Under the pieces are notes generated by a model. The model did not search any database, had not been told where the DNA came from, and was given only the letters and a program-made list of their open reading frames with translations. A stretch of 64,000 bases of DNA from Winogradskyella wichelsiae (GTDB lineage: Bacteria; Bacteroidota; Bacteroidia; Flavobacteriales; Flavobacteriaceae). This document shows positions 10,346-18,513 of this stretch, piece by piece. How positions within the stretch are numbered: position 1 is the stretch's first letter; every line of letters starts with the position of its first letter. Location of the stretch: the NCBI RefSeq assembly GCF_013403925.1, contig NZ_JABFDJ010000009.1:61215-125214 (forward strand). Reading direction: 5' to 3'. Both the position numbers and the translations under genes were made by a program.

Positions 10346-11461
10346 ATGAAAAAATATTACATTTTAATAGGAGTATTGTTTGTTTTTAGTTGTAAAAATA
10401 ATGAAGAAAAACAAGTTGAGATCTCGGCTAATGTTGTAGAAGTTGAGGTTGTAAAAACTCCGGTTTTAAATCTTGAACAAGCTAACCGTTTAGCGCAATT
10501 ACCATTGCATTGTATGGATGCGGAATATCCAAACAAGCTTAATCAAACGATTGGTAATGCTTCTGATTTAAAGACTCCAAAAGAATTACACCCTGCATTT
10601 TATGGTTGTTTCGATTGGCATTCTGCTGTTCATGGCCATTGGAGTTTGGTGTCTTTGTTAAAGGATTTTCCGGATTTGGATAATAGAGCAGAAATAGGAC
10701 AGAAATTACTTCAGCATATTTCAAAGAAAAACATAGAACAAGAATTGCTTTATTTTGACGGGGAATACAATTTGTCTTTTGAGCGAACTTATGGTTGGGC
10801 CTGGTTATTGAAGCTTGCTGAAGAATTGCACACCTGGGATAATCCGTTGGCTCGTAAATTAGAAGCTAATTTGCAACCGATGACGAATATGATTGTTGGG
10901 AAGTATTTAGAATTTCTACCCAAATTAAATTATCCAATTAGAGTAGGTGAACATCCAAATACCGCATTTGGATTAAGTTTTGCTTATGATTATGCGGTTG
11001 CAGTAGAACATTCAGAATTAATGACTTTAATAGAAAATAGAGCGAAGGATTTTTATGAAAATGATCAAGATTGTCCAATAGAATGGGAGCCAAGTGGTTT
11101 CGATTTTTTGTCACCTTGCTTAGAGGAAGCTGCCTTAATGAAGCGCGTGTTATCAAGGGAGGATTTTAAGATTTGGATAAATGATTTCATGCCAGAATTA
11201 ATTCAAGCCGATTTTGATATTGTTGTTGGTGAAGTCTCAGATAGAACTGATGGGAAATTAGTGCATCTCGATGGTGTTAATTTTTCCAGAGCATGGAGTC
11301 TTAATTATATTTCTAAAGATTTACCAGAGTACAAACATCTTCAAAATTTAGCGAATAAACATATTAATTATTCATTGCCAAGTATTGTTGGCGATAGTTA
11401 TGAAGGGGGTCATTGGTTGGGTAGTTTTGCTATTTATGCTCTGAATTCTATAGAAGATTAA
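10346..11461 (+). CDS. DUF2891 family lipoprotein
   Basis: The start chosen is the ATG at 10346, because it gives a clean lipoprotein signal (MKKYYILIGVLFVFSCK, Cys16); an in-frame TTG twelve bases earlier only adds a charged extension. The mature part carries the DUF2891 landmarks: HPAFYGCFDWHSAVHGHW, the aromatic segment ERTYGWAWLLKL, EHPNTAFGLSFAYDYA, and the C-terminal HWLGSFAIYAL. The pattern of histidines, acids and tryptophans looks like an all-alpha (alpha/alpha) barrel enzyme, possibly carbohydrate-active, but no function is established. Envelope location is inferred from the lipobox. Confidence 0.85.
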   Translation: MKKYYILIGVLFVFSCKNNEEKQVEISANVVEVEVVKTPVLNLEQANRLAQLPLHCMDAEYPNKLNQTIGNASDLKTPKELHPAFYGCFDWHSAVHGHWSLVSLLKDFPDLDNRAEIGQKLLQHISKKNIEQELLYFDGEYNLSFERTYGWAWLLKLAEELHTWDNPLARKLEANLQPMTNMIVGKYLEFLPKLNYPIRVGEHPNTAFGLSFAYDYAVAVEHSELMTLIENRAKDFYENDQDCPIEWEPSGFDFLSPCLEEAALMKRVLSREDFKIWINDFMPELIQADFDIVVGEVSDRTDGKLVHLDGVNFSRAWSLNYISKDLPEYKHLQNLANKHINYSLPSIVGDSYEGGHWLGSFAIYALNSIED

Positions 11462-12581
11462 TTTCTTAATTCTTTATAAATAAGTGGTTGTTTTAGTTTT
11501 TGTTCTGAATGTGTTTTTAGGTAAATCACAATACAATTTAATAGAGTAGAGGTGTTGCTTAAATAGGTGTTTTCATTATGTAAAGAGATGCTGAAGTATT
11601 ATTAAAATATTGAAGTGTTTGATCAGGGATTTCGATGGGTGAAATGCTGTTATTCAATAATAAATTAGAGGTGATTTTTAAGGTTGGAAAAAGTTTGGTT
11701 AGTGCTTTTTTTTTAATAGTTATTGATGGGTGTTGTGTGATTTTGTTTCTATGCATATCTGTCATAATTAATTAAATTGTTTATTTAAGTGATTATTGCA
11801 AATTGTTAATAGTTAAATCTTTAAATATCTACTATTGATGATGTCAATGATGTGTTTTTTTTACCTTTTAATTATTGAAATAATTCGAAGATTAAGGTCT
11901 AGGAGAATTAAAAATATTGCAATATCTGATGAGGATTTAGATGTGGCTTTATGTTCTTTTTTTTAGATGTAGGACAGTTTAAATTGGATGTTTAAAATTA
12001 TATTAAGAGGTGAATTAATTATTCTAAAACCGAGATTAATATTGTGTTTTTATAATGCTTCGGACTCGATTTAAAATGGTGTTTAGTTTGTGGAATTTTA
12101 ATAAATTTAATGGTTAAAATGTGATGGCTATTAGTTAAAAAACAAACCGTAATATACCTTCATTATGGTCTTTTATTCTTGATCTCTAATTGGTAATTCA
12201 TCCATAGTTTTGTTGCATTTATTTTTTGTGCTAGCAACGCTTTTTTTAATGGAAAGTCAGTTTTAAAAAATGTCATTAGAATTAAGTTGAAGTCTAATGC
12301 ATTATCTTTTAATAGCTTTAAGATTATCAATAACGGTGTTCAATTCATTAAATCTGTTTAATTAATTGTTATGATGTGTGATTCTTGAATTATGCGAGGT
12401 TATCTAATATTATTGCAATTAACAGAAGAATCCATTAATATCTTAAGTCAAAAGGATATAGGTAATTCATTGAAAATGAGAATGTATGGCTTTTATGGAG
12501 AGAAAATGCTTACCAAACCTAAAAATTGTAAAATAAAAGCAATAATTTACACACGCTATTAACGCTATACAACCAGTAATC
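11462..12581. other. 1.1-kb gene desert, very AT-rich
   Basis: No open frame here has a recognisable product. The longest frames are a 68-codon one on the minus strand (11559-11765) and a 56-codon one on the plus strand (12392-12562); both have chance-like composition and no family motif. The DNA is unusually rich in T on the plus strand with long T runs. No terminator hairpin, tRNA or repeat was found. It may be the eroded remains of deleted genes, or the long leader of the gene at 12582. Confidence 0.55.
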
Positions 12582-13097
12582 ATGAAAAAAATCGCATCAC
12601 TTATCCTAGGAATTATACTAGGCATACTAGCTATGTATTTTTATTATAACAATAACCAAGATATGTCAACAGAACAACCAACTATTAAACCTCCACCAGG
12701 AGTTATTACACCTGAAGAAATTATGACCTTAGATCAAGCTTATAATGAGCGTTATCAAATTATTAATGATTCTTTATTTAAGGATTCTAAAACCGGTGAC
12801 AATAGGTCCTCTTGGTATAAATTAGAGGATATTGAAGCTTATTTAGCGTATGCTAAACAGCAGGCCATGGAAAATGGAAATACATTAGATGGACTGCGTT
12901 TATATCTTGGCGCTTATCCAGATAACAGCACGGAAGAGCCAGGTTTAACCACTTTATTTTTTGTACCAACGGGTTATGCAAATAAATCTGAAGGTAGTTT
13001 TTTTTCTATGCAAGGTGGAAGTGATGATTTAAAAAAATCAGATGGATTAAATATTGGAGGTACAGGTCATCCACCAAGTGCTAATTATCCACAATAG
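12582..13097 (+). CDS. Hypothetical membrane-anchored protein
   Basis: 171 residues. One N-terminal hydrophobic segment (residues 4-22, IASLILGIILGILAMYFYY) is followed by a hydrophilic domain that should face the periplasm. The domain has PPPGVITPEEIMTLDQAYNERY, then an alpha-helical EDIEAYLAYAKQQAMENG, a strand-like GLRLYLGAYPD, and a Gly/Pro-rich tail ending TGHPPSANYPQ. I do not recognise the family with certainty. The gene begins a three-gene unit with a membrane protein (start 10 bases after this stop) and a sensor kinase, so a signalling role is possible. Confidence 0.75.
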   Translation: MKKIASLILGIILGILAMYFYYNNNQDMSTEQPTIKPPPGVITPEEIMTLDQAYNERYQIINDSLFKDSKTGDNRSSWYKLEDIEAYLAYAKQQAMENGNTLDGLRLYLGAYPDNSTEEPGLTTLFFVPTGYANKSEGSFFSMQGGSDDLKKSDGLNIGGTGHPPSANYPQ

Positions 13098-13107
13098 ATT
13101 TATTTTA

Positions 13108-13812
13108 ATGGAAGAGTTTTTAAAACAAAACTATTTTTTATTAACTTATTCTGTTGAATTTTTAGCAGCAGTTATTGGCTTGATTCTTTTTAAGAAGTAT
13201 AGTCATGTTGCTGCTAAATTTTTAATTTATTTTTTAGTTTTTGCGTTTTTTATTGATTTACTTCATAGTTATCCACAATACCTAAAGAGTTTGAATAAAT
13301 TTGATTTAATCGAAGGCACATTGATTGAAAAAAACTATTGGTTATCTAATATATTTTGGTTTGGAGGTGTTGTAAGTTTTTTATTTTATGTCAATTATAA
13401 AATTAGTAGCAATCCTCGTTTCAGAATAGCTTTAAAATACTGTTTTATAGCTTATGTAGTATTGTTTATTCTTTATGGGATTTTTAATTTTGATTTGTTA
13501 TTTACAACATTAAATTCATTTGTAGCTGTTTTGAGTTTATGGATGGTATTAGTTTGTTCATCAGTATTTTATGTTGAAATATTGCAGAGTAATTTAATTT
13601 TTCAATTTTATAAAACTATATATTTTTATATCAATACTTGTTTTTTATTGTGGAGTATACTTATTGTTCCTATAGTTTTTTACGAAATTTATTTTTCTAC
13701 TGCAGATTGGAATTTCGTTATTCTAAAATGGCAAATTTATTTATCTGTTAATTTTATCTTTTATTTAACCCTTACTATAGCTTTAATATGTTGCAGGTCA
13801 GAGACCAAATAG
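13108..13812 (+). CDS. Integral membrane protein, likely sensor partner of the kinase
   Basis: The start chosen is the ATG at 13108 (MEEFLKQN...), ten bases after the preceding stop; a longer frame from 13054 would overlap the previous gene and starts with an unlikely sequence. The 234-residue product has about seven hydrophobic helices across its length and very short loops, with no soluble domain. The gene overlaps the histidine-kinase gene by 25 bases, which points to translational coupling. This layout, a 7-helix membrane protein before a kinase that has a single membrane helix, suggests it is the sensing subunit, but no ligand can be inferred. Confidence 0.78.
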   Translation: MEEFLKQNYFLLTYSVEFLAAVIGLILFKKYSHVAAKFLIYFLVFAFFIDLLHSYPQYLKSLNKFDLIEGTLIEKNYWLSNIFWFGGVVSFLFYVNYKISSNPRFRIALKYCFIAYVVLFILYGIFNFDLLFTTLNSFVAVLSLWMVLVCSSVFYVEILQSNLIFQFYKTIYFYINTCFLLWSILIVPIVFYEIYFSTADWNFVILKWQIYLSVNFIFYLTLTIALICCRSETK

Positions 13813-14594
13813 TAACTACAGATGCACAACGATATTTATTGGTTTATATGATAGGTGTTTTAGTTATTATCTGTGCACTAATCATTATTTTCTTCATAAT
13901 ATTTCAAAAACGAAAAAATCAACTTTTAATAGATAAAGTAAAGCAACAACAGCGGTTTGATGAAGAGTTGTTAAAGACGCAACAAGAAATACAAGAAGAA
14001 ACCTTAAAATATGTTGGTAGGGAATTGCATGATAATGTTGGACAGATGTTAGTTTTGGCAACCATGCAAATGAGTGCCGTTGCAAGCAGTATTAATGGCG
14101 AAGCTAAATCTGGTGTAGAGAATGCAGCTAAGGCTTTAAAGGATTCTTTAGAAGAAGTGAGAGCTTTGTCTAAATCTCTAAATAACGACGTCATCTTTAA
14201 TTTAGGTTTTGATACTACCTTAAAAAATGAAGTGGCACGCTTAAATAAATCAGGGCTTATTGAATCTACTTTATTAATAACAGGAGAGAAGGTAAATTTT
14301 GAGAATAGAAAAGATGAAATTATCTTATTTAGGATTCTTCAAGAATTTTTTTCAAATACCTTGAAGTATGCTGAAGCTGAGCATCTAAACGTTACTTTAT
14401 CTTACCAAGAACAATTATTAATAATAAAAATTGAAGATGATGGTATCGGCTATGACATTGAATCTGTAGCAAAAAGCTCTGGATTAATTAACATGAAAAA
14501 AAGAGCAGAACTATTAAGTGCTAAATATAACCTAGAATCTCAAAAGTATAAAGGGACGACACTTACGTTGGAATATCCATATAGAATAATTTAA
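13788..14594 (+). CDS. Membrane histidine kinase of the NarL/HisKA_3 type
   Basis: 268 residues. One transmembrane helix (about residues 17-39) is followed by a coiled-coil linker and a HisKA_3 dimerisation domain with the phospho-acceptor motif GRELHDNVGQML (His near 82). The HATPase_c domain follows with N box EFFSNTLKYAEA, G1 box IEDDGIGYD and G2 box SSGLINMKKRAELL. Kinases of this type pass phosphate to LuxR/NarL DNA-binding regulators. No such regulator is next to it: the following gene is convergent. The stop codon shares the TTAA tetranucleotide with the stop of the opposing rluA-type gene. Confidence 0.88.
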   Translation: MLQVRDQIVTTDAQRYLLVYMIGVLVIICALIIIFFIIFQKRKNQLLIDKVKQQQRFDEELLKTQQEIQEETLKYVGRELHDNVGQMLVLATMQMSAVASSINGEAKSGVENAAKALKDSLEEVRALSKSLNNDVIFNLGFDTTLKNEVARLNKSGLIESTLLITGEKVNFENRKDEIILFRILQEFFSNTLKYAEAEHLNVTLSYQEQLLIIKIEDDGIGYDIESVAKSSGLINMKKRAELLSAKYNLESQKYKGTTLTLEYPYRII

Positions 14595-15301
14595 ATATTG
14601 CAAGCATTCCAAAGTGGATCATTTGGTAATGGAGCTGTAATGAATACCTCTTTATTTTTTACAGGATGTACAAAACGTAAGATTCTAGCATGTAAACTTA
14701 TACTAGCATCTTTATTGCTACGATCAAAACCGTACTTTAAATCTCCCTTTATTGAGCAACCAATTGATGCTAATTGCACACGAATTTGGTGATGTCTTCC
14801 GGTTTCTAAATCAATTTCAAGTAGAAAAAAGTTATCAAGTTTTTGGATGACTTTATAATGTAAAATAGCTTTTTTGCTGCCTTCAACTTCTTTATGATAT
14901 GCAGTAGATTTATTATTTTTAGGATTCTTTTTTAGCCAATGAACTAAGGTGTCGCTCGTTTTTGGTGGTTGTTCTTTAACCAAAGCCCAATAGGTTTTCT
15001 TAGCTGTCTTTTCTGCAAATAACTTATTAAGTCTAGGTAATGCTTTACTCGTTTTAGAAAACATTACAATACCTGTTGTTGGTCTATCTAAGCGATGAAC
15101 TACACCTAGATACACATTACCTTCTTTATTGTATTTATCTTTTAAATAAAACTTCACAACGTCGCTTAAAGGCTTGTCACCTGTTTTATCTCCTTGCACA
15201 ATATCGCCAGCACGTTTATTTACAACGATAATATGGTTGTCTTCATGAAGAACTTGAAGATTATCTTTATTAGAAAGAATTTTATTAGAATTACGACTCA
15301 C
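14591..15301 (-). CDS. RluA-family RNA pseudouridine synthase
   Basis: 236 residues. It contains the family's catalytic motif VVHRLDRPTTG with the nucleophile Asp72, the NKRAGDIVQGD strand near 28, and the RHHQIRVQLA motif near 170, all typical of RluA/RluC/RluD enzymes that isomerise uridine in rRNA or tRNA. No S4 domain is present, so it belongs to the short, single-domain group; the target uridine is not predictable. The start is a GTG (complement of 15299-15301), the only in-frame start before the conserved region. It lies downstream of panB across a heptamer tandem repeat, probably in one transcript. Confidence 0.9.
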   Translation of the reverse strand: MSRNSNKILSNKDNLQVLHEDNHIIVVNKRAGDIVQGDKTGDKPLSDVVKFYLKDKYNKEGNVYLGVVHRLDRPTTGIVMFSKTSKALPRLNKLFAEKTAKKTYWALVKEQPPKTSDTLVHWLKKNPKNNKSTAYHKEVEGSKKAILHYKVIQKLDNFFLLEIDLETGRHHQIRVQLASIGCSIKGDLKYGFDRSNKDASISLHARILRFVHPVKNKEVFITAPLPNDPLWNACNI

Positions 15302-15323
15302 AAATACACTGAAAATTAATTTT

Positions 15324-15372
15324 TGCTTACTGCTTACTGCTTACTGCTTACTGCTTACTGCTTACTGCTTAC
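15324..15372. repeat. Seven exact tandem copies of a 7-bp unit
   Basis: TGCTTAC is repeated seven times without a mismatch (49 bp). On the coding (minus) strand it reads GTAAGCA and begins at the last base of the panB stop codon, filling the gap up to 21 bases before the rluA-type GTG start. The unit length is not a multiple of three, but it lies outside coding sequence, so changes in copy number would alter only spacing. Confidence 0.95.
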
Positions 15373-16190
15373 TAGTACTGTTCATTATCATTAGGGAAAT
15401 CTTCAGTTTTTACATCATCTACATATTGAGAAATAGCTGAAGTCATTTCTTCATATAAATTCATATAACGACGTAAAAAACGTGGATTAAACTCATGCGT
15501 CATTCCAAGCATATCATGTAATACCAAGACCTGTCCATCTACTCCATTACCTGCACCAATGCCAATTACGGGGATTGATACACTTTCAGCAACTTCTTTT
15601 GCTAGTGCAGCAGGTATTTTTTCTAAAACAATAGCAAAGCAGCCTGCTTTTTCAAGCATTAGAGCGTCATGTTTTAGTTGTTCTGCTTCTTGCTCTTCCT
15701 TGGCTCTAACAGTATAGGTTCCAAACTTATAAATAGATTGTGGAGTTAAACCTAAGTGTCCCATCACTGGGATCCCTGCATTTAAAATACGTTTAATAGA
15801 TTCTTTAACTTCTCTACCGCCTTCCATTTTTACAGCGTGTCCGCCAGATTCTTTCATAATTCTAATGGCAGAACGTAGCGCTTCTTTAGGATCACTTTGG
15901 TAGCTTCCAAAAGGTAAATCTACAACAACTAAAGAACGGTCAATTGCTCTAACAACAGAAGAAGCGTGATAGATCATTTGATCTAAAGTAATTGGTAAAG
16001 TTGTTTCGTGACCAGCCATAACATTACTTGCTGAGTCTCCAACTAAAATAACATCAATACCTGCACCATCAACAATTTTTGCCATGGTGTAATCATAAGC
16101 AGTTAGCATTGATATTTTTTCACCTCTAGATTTCATATCTACAAGGCTTTTTACTGTAATTCTTTTGTATTCTTTTTTTGCTGTTGACAT
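15372..16190 (-). CDS. panB: 3-methyl-2-oxobutanoate hydroxymethyltransferase
   Basis: 272 residues, normal length. PanB transfers a hydroxymethyl group from 5,10-methylene-THF to 2-oxoisovalerate, giving ketopantoate for pantothenate and CoA synthesis. Visible landmarks are [19 protein letters not shown], the Mg/substrate region [25 protein letters not shown] near 120, the [14 protein letters not shown] motif, and IGIGAG near 205. It acts in the cytoplasm as a TIM-barrel oligomer. No other pan gene is nearby. The C-terminal tail ends next to a heptamer repeat. Confidence 0.96.
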   Translation of the reverse strand: MSTAKKEYKRITVKSLVDMKSRGEKISMLTAYDYTMAKIVDGAGIDVILVGDSASNVMAGHETTLPITLDQMIYHASSVVRAIDRSLVVVDLPFGSYQSDPKEALRSAIRIMKESGGHAVKMEGGREVKESIKRILNAGIPVMGHLGLTPQSIYKFGTYTVRAKEEQEAEQLKHDALMLEKAGCFAIVLEKIPAALAKEVAESVSIPVIGIGAGNGVDGQVLVLHDMLGMTHEFNPRFLRRYMNLYEEMTSAISQYVDDVKTEDFPNDNEQY

Positions 16191-16311
16191 TGTGTATCTT
16201 TTAATCGATTGTAAAAATACTGAGAATTGTTAAACTACAGCTTAATCTTAACTATAAATACTGTGGAATGTGTAATTTATAATCAATGTAGCAATAGAAG
16301 AGCGCGAATTC

Positions 16312-17736
16312 TTAACAATCCGTCAAATGAACTCCAACTGCCAATCCTCCTTCAGAGGTTTCTTTGTACTTAGAACTCATGTCTTTAGCCGTTTCCCACA
16401 TTGTCGCAACAACTTTGTCTAATGGTACTTTTACATTTTTAGGATCTGTATCTAATGCTAATTCGGCAGCATTAATTGCTTTTATAGCTCCCATAGAATT
16501 TCTTTCGATGCAAGGAATTTGTACCAAACCACCAATAGGATCGCAGGTTAAACCTAAATGATGCTCCATAGCAATTTCAGCAGCTATTAAAACCTGTTCT
16601 GGTGTTCCGCCAAGTAACTCACACAAAGCACCTGCAGCCATAGCTGAAGAGACTCCGATTTCTGCCTGACAACCTCCCATTGCAGCAGATATGGTAGCTC
16701 CTTTTTTAAAGATACTGCCAATTTCGCCTGCCACTAAAAGGAATTTTTTAATATCTTCAAAATCGGCATCATGATTTTCAATGACTAAATAATACATTAA
16801 TACAGCAGGAACAACACCTGCGCTTCCATTTGTAGGAGCAGTCACCACACGGCCAAGTGCAGCGTTTACCTCATTTACGGATAAAGCAAAACAGCTTACC
16901 CATTTTAAAATCTGTCGGAATTTCACTTCAGTGGTTCTAATTACCTCAAGCCATTGTTGTGGGTTTTCATATTTATGTTCGCCAATTAAGTTTTTATGCA
17001 TATCAAAAGCACGTCGTCTTACATTGAGTCCACCAGGTAAATTACCTTCGGTATGACAACCTGTGTACATGCATTCTAACATGGTATCCCAAATGCGTTT
17101 TAATTCAAAATCTATAGACTTTTCTTCTCTTATAGATTTTTCATTTTCTAAAACTACACCAGAAATAGGAAGTTGTAATTGATCACAAAATTTAAGTAAT
17201 TCGTCTCCGTAAGAAACTGGATAAGGGAATGTGCAGTAGAAAATTATTTTATTGGCTTTAGATAGTTTTCGTTCTTCTTGTACCACAAATCCACCACCAA
17301 TAGAGTAGTAGGTTGATTTATAATTTCGACCATTGATTCGGGCTGTAAATACCATTCCGTTAGAGTGAAATGGTAAAAATTTCCGATTAAAAATAATATT
17401 GTTTTTAAAATCGAATGGGATGGCTTTTTCATTATTAAACATTAAAACATTAGTTGTTTTAACATTATTAATAATGGTGTCGATATCTTCAATTGGCATA
17501 CGCTCTGGATCTGCACCTGTTAAGCCTAAAACAACAGCGAAATCTGTAGCGTGTCCTTTTCCTGTTAAAGATAGAGAACCGTATAAATCAACGGTGATAT
17601 TTTCGACCTTATCAAAACGTTTTTTATCCTTTAATTCTTTAATCCAACGTTCGGCAGCTCGCCAAGGTCCTAAGGTGTGAGAACTTGATGGCCCTACACC
17701 AATTTTAAGCATATCGAATATTGAAATACATTCCAT
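16312..17736 (-). CDS. sdaA: L-serine ammonia-lyase (iron-sulphur, single chain)
   Basis: 474 residues, matching one-chain bacterial L-serine dehydratases that convert serine to pyruvate and ammonia. The N-terminal SDH beta domain has GPSSSHTLGPWRAAERW near residue 13. The alpha domain carries GRVVTAPTNGSAGVVPA, AMGGCQAEIGVSSAMAAGAL, LTCDPIGGLVQIPCIERN, and a C-terminal cysteine (LTDC) that in studied enzymes sits in the active site. The cysteines in GGCQAE, TCDP and IPCIE are the Fe-S cluster ligands by family knowledge. It is a single gene with its own -7 box. Confidence 0.95.
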   Translation of the reverse strand: MECISIFDMLKIGVGPSSSHTLGPWRAAERWIKELKDKKRFDKVENITVDLYGSLSLTGKGHATDFAVVLGLTGADPERMPIEDIDTIINNVKTTNVLMFNNEKAIPFDFKNNIIFNRKFLPFHSNGMVFTARINGRNYKSTYYSIGGGFVVQEERKLSKANKIIFYCTFPYPVSYGDELLKFCDQLQLPISGVVLENEKSIREEKSIDFELKRIWDTMLECMYTGCHTEGNLPGGLNVRRRAFDMHKNLIGEHKYENPQQWLEVIRTTEVKFRQILKWVSCFALSVNEVNAALGRVVTAPTNGSAGVVPAVLMYYLVIENHDADFEDIKKFLLVAGEIGSIFKKGATISAAMGGCQAEIGVSSAMAAGALCELLGGTPEQVLIAAEIAMEHHLGLTCDPIGGLVQIPCIERNSMGAIKAINAAELALDTDPKNVKVPLDKVVATMWETAKDMSSKYKETSEGGLAVGVHLTDC

Positions 17737-17761
17737 TTAAAAACAGATTTTAGTCTTAAGG

Positions 17762-17769
17762 CAAATATA
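17762..17769 (-). promoter_or_regulatory. Candidate -7 box for sdaA
   Basis: On the minus strand the sequence TATATTTG fits the Bacteroidota -7 consensus TAnnTTTG and lies 26 bases before the sdaA ATG. No convincing TTG -33 element was seen at the expected spacing, so the call rests on one box. Confidence 0.45.
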
Positions 17770-17809
17770 GAAGTTGTTTGTTAAAAGAAAATAATTCTGC
17801 AAATAAAAA

Positions 17810-17834
17810 AATCCTGAAAATGAATTTCAGGATT
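17810..17834 (-). terminator. Terminator of the collagen-like lipoprotein gene
   Basis: AATCCTGAAA and TTTCAGGATT form a 10-bp stem with a short loop. On the minus strand it is followed by a run of T (A run at 17804-17810), and it lies about 27 bases after the stop at 17862. The T run on the plus strand makes it possibly bidirectional. Confidence 0.85.
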
Positions 17835-17861
17835 TTTAAAACTTAAAATGAAGAGTGATAT

Positions 17862-18356
17862 TTACTCAGTAATAAAAGTGTCAATGTTAGTGGTATTTAT
17901 AACAGAATTAAAATCAGATGTATCTATATTATCTAATTCTGATGCAGGCACAATTATAACTCTAAATATTTGGTTTTGTGTCCATTCTGCTCCAAGGTTA
18001 TTCAAATTACTAGAACTATCTAGAGAAACAATAACATCTTTTTGTGTAAAATCATAGTTGTATACCAAATCACTACCATCATCAAAAAAAATGGTTTGTG
18101 GTAATAACCTCCAAACGTCTAAACCATTGTCAGTAACATCCCATAGTCTGTAGACAAGTACAACTTCGTTTTCAAAAACTTGAAAATCATAGAATTCTTG
18201 TATCTCAAAATTATTTCCGGAATTAAAGCTACCACTCATTTCAAAAGCTATTGCAGATTCTCCATCAAATCCTTGTGGTCCTTGTGGTCCTTGGTCACCT
18301 TCACAAGAGGTTAGTAGTAATGTAAGCGCAAATAATAAGTAAGTGATTTTTTTCAT
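17862..18356 (-). CDS. Lipoprotein with a short collagen-like stretch
   Basis: 164 residues. The signal peptide ends in the lipobox LLTSC (Cys18). Right after it comes a Gly-x-y stretch, GDQGPQGPQGFDGES, of the kind found at the start of many Bacteroidota lipoproteins, then a ~130-residue beta-rich domain with no family I can name. The protein should be anchored in the outer membrane with the collagen-like part as a spacer. It has its own terminator, and the large secreted protein upstream has its own too, so it is monocistronic. Confidence 0.82.
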   Translation of the reverse strand: MKKITYLLFALTLLLTSCEGDQGPQGPQGFDGESAIAFEMSGSFNSGNNFEIQEFYDFQVFENEVVLVYRLWDVTDNGLDVWRLLPQTIFFDDGSDLVYNYDFTQKDVIVSLDSSSNLNNLGAEWTQNQIFRVIIVPASELDNIDTSDFNSVINTTNIDTFITE

Positions 18357-18460
18357 AGTGTTATAATTTTTAATGAAAGTAAGAAAATATAAACGTTCTT
18401 ATTCATGTTGAATTGCATTTAACTAAAAATAGTATTTATAGAAAAAATGATTCAATAAAA

Positions 18461-18485
18461 AAACACCTTCAATTTGAAGGTGTTT
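18461..18485 (-). terminator. Terminator of the large secreted protein gene
   Basis: AAACACCTTC and GAAGGTGTTT form a 10-bp stem around AATTT. The A run at 18457-18463 reads as T on the minus strand after the hairpin. It lies 29 bases beyond the stop at 18514. Confidence 0.88.
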
Positions 18486-18513
18486 AATTCTAAATACTAT
18501 GTTTTTGAAATTC

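Noticed and set aside
11559..11765. 68-codon minus-strand frame, first thought to be a small peptide precursor (lanthipeptide-like)
   Set aside because: No conserved leader or core motif and no modifying enzyme nearby.
12392..12562. 56-codon plus-strand frame before the gene at 12582
   Set aside because: No recognisable features; probably chance.
13054..13107. Longer N-terminus for the membrane protein at 13108
   Set aside because: It would overlap the previous gene and add a polar segment without sense; the ATG at 13108 directly starts a membrane-protein-like sequence.
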